Shown in pieces: positions 1 to 8,400 of a stretch of 12,163 nt of DNA; the first letter of the stretch is position 1, and each line of letters opens with the position of its first letter. Source of the DNA: an uncultured Clostridium sp. Its GTDB lineage: Bacteria; Bacillota; Clostridia; TANB77; CAG-508. The stretch is from positions 1 to 12,163 of the forward strand of contig CAMMEP010000047.1 in the NCBI GenBank assembly GCA_946495905.1, in the 5' to 3' direction. Under the pieces are notes generated by a model, which saw nothing but the letters and a program-made list of their open reading frames with translations, was not told the origin of the DNA and did not search any database. The position numbers were made by a program, and so were the translations under genes.

Positions 1-202
1 TTTTGTCACATTTAATCCATAATATAAAAAAGTTTTTTACAAAATGTGATGTGTTATTGTTTTTTCTTTTAATTTATAACAATATATGCTTATCATTTTA
101 TCGCAAAATAGCGTTTTTTTCAATACATTGTGGAAAAATAAACAGAAAAAGAACCCAAGTTCTTAAAAACCTGAGTTCTTATTCTTAGAAGAAATGTTTT
201 GT
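1..202. other. left-edge intergenic region
   Basis: This AT-rich stretch lies downstream of the leftward operon. The only clear signal is the terminator at 137-180. A weak 8-bp inverted repeat (TCACATTT at 6-13, AAATGTGA at 42-49) is also present, but its 28-nt loop gives it little weight. An open frame runs rightward from a TTG at position 3, but it has no ribosome binding site in view, runs through the terminator stem, and encodes a low-complexity sequence, so I do not call it a gene. Confidence 0.5.
137..180 (-). terminator. Rho-independent terminator of the surface-protein operon
   Basis: Read on the minus strand, AAGAACTCA (plus 172-180) pairs with TGGGTTCTT (plus 149-157). This makes a 9-bp stem with one G-U pair and a loop of about 14 nt, followed at once by a T-rich run (minus strand TTTTTCTGTTTATTTTT, plus 134-150). 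It starts 23 bp after the TAG stop of the 1733-aa gene, where an operon terminator is expected. The stem is rich in A-U pairs, so it may be moderate in strength. A shorter alternative stem (AAGAAC/GTTCTT, 149-164) competes with it. Confidence 0.6.
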
Positions 203-3200
203 CTATTTATTTTTGCCGCTTAATACTTTTCTTCTTATTAGTACAATTCCTATTACTAGGATTGCTCCAACTGCAACTGCTATTGCACAGTAGGTTAATA
301 TTTCGCCACTACCAAATGGTGGTAGGATAACAATTCTTTCTGCTACACTACTATCTACTTCAGATGCATCGGATAGAGTTGGGTCTTGGTTACCTACTAC
401 AGAGTAAGCCATTCTTCTACCTACGGTGTTGCTTGTTTTTACAATTTCCACCATGTTACTATATGTTAAATCATCATCTGTATTTTCTGGTGTAATTAAT
501 TGTGATAATATTAATGTTTTGCTAATTTCTTGTCCTGGTACTAAAGCTTCACCATCTTCGTCTCCATTTCCGAAATCTTCTGTTTGAATAATAGTGTTAA
601 AGTTTGTTAATTGTTCTGTTAATCTACTATTTACTAAATCATTTGCTACTAGGTTTTCATCTGTCATGACAGACCAACCATCTTCTATATTAGTAGCATT
701 ATTGCTATCAAATTGTAAGTTGTTTGCAACATAGTCTACAACTTGGTTAGCAGTTGTTGTTACGATACTTGCATTTGTAGTATCTCCTTTATAGTAGAAG
801 TTCTTGCTGTCTCCATCTACATAGTCTACTTCACCAACGTTTGTAATTTTTACAGTATAAGTTACTTGTATTGTAGCACCATGCATTAACTCTTGGTCCA
901 TTGTAAGTTGTATTAAACCTTTATCAGTATCTCTTACAATGTTGTCTATCTCGTCTCTGTAGGAATATCTATGTAGATTATCACGGTTATTTTCTCCTAC
1001 TTTATAATAGTATTCTTCATACATTCCAATCTCGCCGTTTTCGAAATCAATGTCACGGTCTTCGCTATTCATTTTTTCTTCATCAATACTATATTCTTGA
1101 TGATCTTGCCATAACGCATTGTTTGCAGCTTCGTTGATATCAAATAATATGGTTCCATTTGCAAGTGTTACTTTTACATTTGCTACCGATTTATCAATTT
1201 CAAGTTGTGCTTTTGGTCTTTCGGTAAGTCCTAAGTCGATATTGTTAAGTGTATAGTTACTATTATATTGGTTATCTCCTATATAATCTCTACTTGAGTT
1301 ACTTGCATTATTTTGTGTACTATTTAGTCCATCTGTTTGTTGTCTATCATACTCAAATTCAACTACAATAACTCCTGTTTCTGCTGTCATATAGGTATTA
1401 TCCATAAGTTCGTTATATAAACTTGAATCTCCACTATATGGTGATGCTAATACTTCTGCAATATGATTTGTGATATTGTCATCACTATATGCTATTACGG
1501 AATCTCTTCCTTGTACCTCTCTTGCAGATTGTACTGGTCCGATAATATTTAGGTTTTGTCTATTATTTATGCTCCAAATATCTTTTGCATCAGAATAGTT
1601 TGTACTGTTACTGTCAGATGCATAAATGTCATATCCGAAAGTTCCACTTTCATTTTGTGATGCGGTATCAATATATCCAGAGTATACACCTGAATTATCT
1701 GTTGTTTCATTTTGTGTAATACCATCTTGATATGTAGTTGATTTAAAGTCTTGACCATTATATGAAACTACGTTTGATCCTCCATTTTCTCCTGAAAGTG
1801 CTGTTGCTTCTGTATCACCATAGTAAAATCTTATTACATAATTACCTGGTATATATTCTGCAAACTCATATTTACCATTATTATCAGTTGTTGTCTCAAA
1901 CCAAATATATTCTGAACCATCCACACATTTTTCTACAAATTGTACTGTTACTCCTTGTATTCCAATTTCATCATCTTGTCTAATACCATCACCGATGATA
2001 GCATCTGCAGAATCTTCTGCATTTCCAACTGTTTCCGTTCTTTCATCTTCCCATACAATACCATTTGCTCTTCTTATAGCATCTTCATCGATAATTACTC
2101 TTAAGCTTGGTGCTCTATCGGTATCGTCTTCAAAGTTTTGTTCATATCTGTCACCTTGTAAATCTGCAGATTCAAGGTTACCTGGGTTAGAGTCTCTATC
2201 TAATAATCCTGCTATATTAGAAGAATTCTTATTATAGTAGTTTGATGATAATCCTGCATTTGGAAGTGTTGTTCCATCTCTATAATAAGTAGCATATCCA
2301 TTTATTTCTGCTAAATTCTCTTTTGAAGTATCGGATGTTGCATAACTTCCTCCGTCTAGAATTACTCTATCATTTTCTTTATTTACTTGGAATGTTAAGT
2401 AAATATATGCACTTTCACCAGTTGCTAATTTTTTATCTTGTAATCCATTAATATATACTGCATTATATTGGTTTCCTACAATATCACTTTGTGTTGATGC
2501 TCCATATTTGCTACTGTTGCTACTATTTACATCTTTTGCATTTTCTATTAAGCTAATATCTTCTTGAACCATAGCATTATAGTATTCGTCATCACTTACA
2601 GAGTTATTATCATAAGTTACCCAAGATAAATCTTCTCGATAAGTATAATCTTTATCATAATAGTCTACTACTTCTTTAATTTGTCCCATAATACTCATAG
2701 ATTGATTTCGAATCGTTAGCTTATACGTAATATATACTTCTAATGGATTTCCTGGATGATCTTCTGCTATTCCTCCTGGTGTGCCAAATAGGTAATCTGT
2801 TTCATAGATTTCTCTATTATAAGTCATACCGTAGTATCCTGCGTAATCTGACATTCTTACATTGATATCCCAGTAAGTATTATTATCTGCACCATTTCCA
2901 CTATTGGTTCCATCATCTGAATTTGCGTTTCTCTTATCATAGTTGTATATAACTGTCTTGTCATTAATCTTCAATGTTGCTTTATACACATCTTTTCTAA
3001 GAGATGCATCAAATTCTTGTCTTCTCCATAAACCTAAGTTTACATAGAATTGTCCTGAATAGATTGGTCTATATGTTACTCCCGCAATTGTTACTGAGTT
3101 TTGATTGTAACTTCCATTTTGTGCTTGCTCTGCTGTTTCATATTCTGCATTTCCATCTGCATGGTTTATGATAAATTGATCATAAACTGGATATAAATCT

Positions 3201-5404
3201 CTGTTTTGTGTACTTGGTGAGCCCGTATAAGCTTGTATGTAACAATCCTCTATAAATTGTAACATTCTCCAGATTTCTTGGTTATTTCCTGCAATATTTT
3301 GATAAATACTTCTCATTGCACTATCATCTGGATATTTTTTATTTTGTTTAATGTAATCTCGTACTGCTTTAGAAATTACTCCTTCTGAATAAGTATCTGT
3401 TTGTAGTCCTCTTGAGTCATAAGTATAACCATCAATTAACTGTGTTCCTGTTTGTGTATATTGTCCATTTTCATTTAATGTATAACCCATTAAATCTAAT
3501 TGCGTATATACCGCATTCTTTGTTCCTACTACTCCTAAGGAATTACTTGAAGTATAGTTTTCTGGATAAGAACCAATTTCTCCATATCTCTTATCATAAT
3601 TATTTCTAGATATCTCTACTCCTGGTATGATATTGTCTATTGCTTCTGTTCCTTTTGAACTAATGTTCCAACTTGTTGTATTATATAATCCTGCATTTAC
3701 CATTTGGCTTACAGAACTGTATTGTGTATTTGCTGTATTTAAATATTCTGTTGGCATATATACTTGTCCATTATATTCAAAGGTTACATAGTAATCTTTC
3801 ATTGGGTCTAATCCTTCAAATAAGTAATTACCATTTGCATCTGTATATGTTGGATTAATACGATGCATTAATTTTTCTTCTGATATTCCACTCTCATTTG
3901 GATCAGATAATAATGTTGCAATTTGTCCATCTGATGTATATAATGTTACTTTTACATTCTTTAATGGAATATCTACATTTCCTGATGTGTTACTAACACC
4001 ATCTGCTTTACTCTCTTTTGTTGCTAAGGTATCTTCCCATACGTGTCCACCTAAATCCATTGATGTATCAATTCGGAAATCTATTGTTATTTTTTGTTCA
4101 TAAAGTGTTCTTATCGCATCTGCTACCATTAAATCTTGTTCTGGATGCTCAATTAAATAATAATCAAGCCAACATTCATAACAACAATCATCATCTCTAT
4201 ATTCTGTATCAGTGCCATATATTGGAAGTCCTGTTACTGGATTTGTTCCAACTATTTCAGTTACAGTATGACCATCACAGTGTCCATCATGTAGATGGTT
4301 AGCTGCTATTTCATATACAACTCCTTTCATACGTGTATATTTACCATCTGCCAACATATATTTAAACTCTACTTCTAAAGAAATATATGTTACTCTATTA
4401 GAATCATTTACACTCAAACCTGCATTTGGGTCATCAAATACAATTTGGAATTCCTGGTTTGGTTTTGGATATACTTGTGAACTAGTATCTATTTTTGTTG
4501 TTGCATCTGGTTCAAAATATTGTGGTGTTACTCTAGAACCATCTAATATAAAAGCTTTTATTGTTATATTATCTCTTACTTTGTTACCTTCGCTATTATA
4601 TCCATGAGCTATAATTTTAGTTATTCCTCCAAAAGTATTTTCTCCATATGTTCCATTTATATAATCTATTTTTAATGGTCCAACTGTATATTCTTTTGCA
4701 GTTTGATTTACCTTTGTAGTTATATTATCTGAATTTGTCTCATTGTTTGGTTGCATCCCATTATTTCTTACTTTATTGTCAAAATCTGTATAATTTATTG
4801 TTGGAACATCATAAGTAGAAGGACCATCATGAGAAGAATTTCCAGAACCTATAATAAGACCACCATCTATTCCAGAATCCCTTAAATTCCATATTCCTTT
4901 TTGTTGTTGTTCCCAATTACCACCCTCATCTGATACGATATAAGCAGCAGCAGGGGATAACACTCTTGTTTCTTGTGGTATAAAATATGAACGTGTTTTT
5001 CTTCCACTATGCCAATCATGTGGACATCCATGGTCAGAATGTATTGGTTCCCTAGCAGCTATTTCAAATACGGAATCAACACTAATTTGAAATATCCATG
5101 AAGGTAAACCGGCACCAGGCTCTATACAGTATATATTAAATCCCTCAAAAGTCGGAATGCTATAACTGTTGACATTATATTCTGTCGCCTCAAAATTTCC
5201 CCTATTAGTTCTATATCCATACGTTGCTGGATCTGGTTGTCCACTAACAATAGTAGGTGAAGTAACTGTTTGACTAACAGACCTACTTGCTGCTCTTGTA
5301 GTAACTGGTGTATCCTTAGCAAAACTATACATCAATGTTCCCATTAAGGTTAGTATAAGTAGAATAAAAGCACTTATAATAAATGTTACTGTTTTTTTAT
5401 TCAT
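203..5404 (-). CDS. giant thioester-like / SdrD B-like surface protein, membrane-anchored
   Basis: This 1733-aa protein is probably a cell-surface adhesin. An export signal (hydrophobic residues 7-24) is followed by a thioester-like head (about 60-185) with Y-C-I-E at Cys93 and Q-K-G-I-W at Gln168, after an S-P-A-A-A-Y-I motif. Two modules follow, each an SdrD B-like domain (449-555 and 1113-1198; G-x-V-W-E-D start, T-D-x-N-G-x-Y core) and then, after a long insertion, a G-L-x-x-R/E-x strand leading into a DUF11-like domain (about 789-1050 and 1391-1660). An Asp-rich linker (1068-1099) separates them. Cys/His clusters lie at 122-137 and 371-411. The end is L-P-P-F-G (1694-1698), a transmembrane helix (1702-1723) and a basic tail; there is no LPXTG. 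It is the second gene of the operon, 23 bp after its partner. The surface role is well supported; the ligand is unknown and the thioester is inferred. Confidence 0.88.
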   Translation of the reverse strand: MNKKTVTFIISAFILLILTLMGTLMYSFAKDTPVTTRAASRSVSQTVTSPTIVSGQPDPATYGYRTNRGNFEATEYNVNSYSIPTFEGFNIYCIEPGAGLPSWIFQISVDSVFEIAAREPIHSDHGCPHDWHSGRKTRSYFIPQETRVLSPAAAYIVSDEGGNWEQQQKGIWNLRDSGIDGGLIIGSGNSSHDGPSTYDVPTINYTDFDNKVRNNGMQPNNETNSDNITTKVNQTAKEYTVGPLKIDYINGTYGENTFGGITKIIAHGYNSEGNKVRDNITIKAFILDGSRVTPQYFEPDATTKIDTSSQVYPKPNQEFQIVFDDPNAGLSVNDSNRVTYISLEVEFKYMLADGKYTRMKGVVYEIAANHLHDGHCDGHTVTEIVGTNPVTGLPIYGTDTEYRDDDCCYECWLDYYLIEHPEQDLMVADAIRTLYEQKITIDFRIDTSMDLGGHVWEDTLATKESKADGVSNTSGNVDIPLKNVKVTLYTSDGQIATLLSDPNESGISEEKLMHRINPTYTDANGNYLFEGLDPMKDYYVTFEYNGQVYMPTEYLNTANTQYSSVSQMVNAGLYNTTSWNISSKGTEAIDNIIPGVEISRNNYDKRYGEIGSYPENYTSSNSLGVVGTKNAVYTQLDLMGYTLNENGQYTQTGTQLIDGYTYDSRGLQTDTYSEGVISKAVRDYIKQNKKYPDDSAMRSIYQNIAGNNQEIWRMLQFIEDCYIQAYTGSPSTQNRDLYPVYDQFIINHADGNAEYETAEQAQNGSYNQNSVTIAGVTYRPIYSGQFYVNLGLWRRQEFDASLRKDVYKATLKINDKTVIYNYDKRNANSDDGTNSGNGADNNTYWDINVRMSDYAGYYGMTYNREIYETDYLFGTPGGIAEDHPGNPLEVYITYKLTIRNQSMSIMGQIKEVVDYYDKDYTYREDLSWVTYDNNSVSDDEYYNAMVQEDISLIENAKDVNSSNSSKYGASTQSDIVGNQYNAVYINGLQDKKLATGESAYIYLTFQVNKENDRVILDGGSYATSDTSKENLAEINGYATYYRDGTTLPNAGLSSNYYNKNSSNIAGLLDRDSNPGNLESADLQGDRYEQNFEDDTDRAPSLRVIIDEDAIRRANGIVWEDERTETVGNAEDSADAIIGDGIRQDDEIGIQGVTVQFVEKCVDGSEYIWFETTTDNNGKYEFAEYIPGNYVIRFYYGDTEATALSGENGGSNVVSYNGQDFKSTTYQDGITQNETTDNSGVYSGYIDTASQNESGTFGYDIYASDSNSTNYSDAKDIWSINNRQNLNIIGPVQSAREVQGRDSVIAYSDDNITNHIAEVLASPYSGDSSLYNELMDNTYMTAETGVIVVEFEYDRQQTDGLNSTQNNASNSSRDYIGDNQYNSNYTLNNIDLGLTERPKAQLEIDKSVANVKVTLANGTILFDINEAANNALWQDHQEYSIDEEKMNSEDRDIDFENGEIGMYEEYYYKVGENNRDNLHRYSYRDEIDNIVRDTDKGLIQLTMDQELMHGATIQVTYTVKITNVGEVDYVDGDSKNFYYKGDTTNASIVTTTANQVVDYVANNLQFDSNNATNIEDGWSVMTDENLVANDLVNSRLTEQLTNFNTIIQTEDFGNGDEDGEALVPGQEISKTLILSQLITPENTDDDLTYSNMVEIVKTSNTVGRRMAYSVVGNQDPTLSDASEVDSSVAERIVILPPFGSGEILTYCAIAVAVGAILVIGIVLIRRKVLSGKNK

Positions 5405-5416
5405 TATATGTTTTTT

Positions 5417-5423
5417 CCTCCTT
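5417..5423 (-). promoter_or_regulatory. ribosome binding site of the 1733-aa gene
   Basis: The minus strand reads AAGGAGG, a near-perfect Shine-Dalgarno sequence, 12 nt before the ATG at 5404. The spacing is a little long. It lies wholly inside the 23-bp gap after the upstream gene's TAA, so this start is well supported and the second gene can be translated independently within a shared transcript. Confidence 0.85.
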
Positions 5424-5427
5424 CCTT

Positions 5428-8400
5428 TTAAACTTTTTTATTTAAAACATGTTTTTTAATTACATATGTTCCAAATCCAATTAATGCTATTACTACTAAT
5501 CCTATCAACGCATAAATGATGATTTGGCTACCAGTAACGATAGATACTACCACTTCTGCTATTGATAAATCATCTTCTGTTTCTACTTTATTTGCTACTG
5601 TTGAATCAATATCTGGTAATGCTAATTCATTGTAGCTTTCGTAAATTTCTGCGCTATTGCTTAAAGTACTAAAGATTAAATCTTCTGTTATATTTATATT
5701 AACAATTAATGTTAATTCTTTGGTTTCTCCTGGTTCTATTTTTTCATTTTCTAAGCTTGCATTATATATATTGCCATTATCTGATAAATACCAATCTGCA
5801 TTTAGTTCCGAATTAAATGTAATGCCATCTGGTAAATAATCTACAATTTTCTTAGCATAGCCTGCAACAGAACCTTCGTTGGTAACTTTTATTTTGTATT
5901 CAATAACTGCACTACTTTGTCCAACATTTCTTTCTAAAACTTCTACTCTTGCAATATTACTATCATTGTATTCATCAACTCTTGTTCCTATTGTAGGTGT
6001 AGTTAATGTAATTTTATTAATATATTTATCTAATCGTAAATCAAATTTTTCTGCTGTATATAAACCAATATCAATATCTCTTACATTGCCACCATTAACA
6101 GTAAGTACATCTGTAATTCCAGCTATTCTTCTTTCTCCATTTAATGTTAGATTAATATCAATAGCATCTGAGTTATAACTGCTATCTACCTCTGCTTTTT
6201 GATATTCGGTTAAACTATAATTTGAAGAATCATATACAAAGACTACTAAGTATTCGCCATTTGGTAGATTACTGAATTCGTAGCTTCCATCTGTTCCTGT
6301 AGTTGTAACTTTTGACTCTCCACTATCTGGGTCTGTTACAATGGTATTTCCATTCTTATTTAATAAGATAACTTGTATACCAGAAAGTGTTGACTCGTCC
6401 GTATCTCTTCTACCATCCATGTTTTCATCTAGCCAAGCTGTACCTGTTATTCTATATCTATTGTTCGTAGTTTCTCCACCATTTTCTCCTTCATGTGCTT
6501 GCTCATAATATTCTATAATATTAGTTACTGTATTTGTTTCAACGGTGTCAAAGTTATTAGCACTAATGGATACCTTATTTTGTACTTGTTTATCATTTTT
6601 GTCTGGCAATAAATCTGCTTTTGCAACAATAGTTACGTCTATCGTCTCTCCAGGTTCAATTCTAGGTATAATGAAGTTTATTTTTTCGTCTTTTAATGTT
6701 GTATCTCTAATTTCTTCATCATTATACTTGTATGTTGCTTCTACATAAGTTAGACCTTCTGGCAAATCATCTATCACATTTACTTGTGTTGCTATGCTAT
6801 TTCCGTTATTGGTAATAGAAAATTTATATTCTACATTTTCAGACTCTCTTACATATCTTGGAGAAGATGTTAATTCAGATATTTCTAAGTCTATCTTTTC
6901 TGTTTTAAATTCTAGTATATTAGAATAATGTGTTTCTGTATTATTTACTACTGCCTCTGCCATTAAAGTGAAATCTTTTTCTTCATCTGTTGTTACTTCT
7001 AAGCTTAATTTTATGTATTTTTGTATTTCTAATTTTCCTATATTTATAGTAATTATATTACTATTTTGGTCATATTCAATTCCTTCTGTTGTTTCTTCAG
7101 AAGATGCAATACTATCAGACATACTTCCACTATTATATTTTAGTCCCTCTGGTAATTTCATAGATACAATTATATTTTCCAAATCGCCTGACGTAGAAAT
7201 ATTAAACACTGGAATAGTAACATCTATAATATCTCCGTTTTTAAGTCTATCTGTTTCATTTGCATTAGCATAAATGCTCATTCTGATTTTTCCATCTTGT
7301 ACTTCTAATGTGCATTCATTAGATTTAATTTCTCCTTGGGTCCCATCTACGGTTACTGAAACTGTATTAATAATTTCTTTTGGGAATTTTCTTTTAGTTT
7401 CCAAGTATTCAGTATACTCTTCATCGGTCATTTCATCTTTTTTGCTAGGATCTATTTTTGCTGTATCATCGTCAATCTTTATATAATAATAGATACTTTC
7501 TGTTTCTCCTGCCTTTATATTACCTATTTCTAATGATTGAGATTTTCCTATTTCAAATAATGAATTTCCACTGCTATAATCATAGAAAGTAACATATTCT
7601 GGAGCTTCCATATTTACTGTTACACCTGTTGCATCTACTTCTCCAATATTCTTTACATCCACTTTCATTTTTACATATTGACCTTCTCTTATTGTATCAA
7701 TAGTAGAAGATAAATTTGCTTCTAATTCTGGACCTGCTCCAGTTGTCATTCCTATTATTGCTGAATTTTTTGTTTCTTCAACAGAACCTATTTCAGAATT
7801 ATTGGTATAATATACTTTATACATTCCATAAGTACTATTATTTGGTTCTATATTTTCTGGCAACTCTATATCATATTCAAAATCTATTTTGTCTCCTGAA
7901 TCCATTTCATAATTTTCATTAAATACTATTAAATAAGATTTAGATGCGGTAGTAGGTGTTTCTCCCCAACCATTTGCACTATCATTTAAATCTTTACTAG
8001 CATTTGCATTATCTGAATAATATATTTTATAGTTAGATGCCTCTGCACCTGCAAGTCCAATTCCTGTTGATAATGGCGTTGTGAAAGTAGAACCTAGTTC
8101 TGTTTCTGCATCTATTTTTTTATTTCCTTGTGCTGGTATTCTTCCTAATATTACGACATCGCTAATGCTATTAGAATAATTGTTAATAACAGATGCTTCC
8201 ATGGTAGCTACTCTTTCGTCTGAATAAGTATCAATATCAACCGTTTGTGCCTCATCTGAAATAGATAATACATCTGATGCACCTTCTCTATAATTGCTTA
8301 TTCCACTTGCTGCAACTACTCCATTAGGAGCTACAAAATTTATCTCTTTTTCTACTTGTCCTTCTGCTTTTGTTGCTACCTCATTTTCGTTTGTATAATC

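Noticed and set aside
3..188. Rightward open frame of 61 codons at the left edge
   Set aside because: TTG start with no visible ribosome binding site, low-complexity product, and it runs through the terminator stem of the opposite operon.
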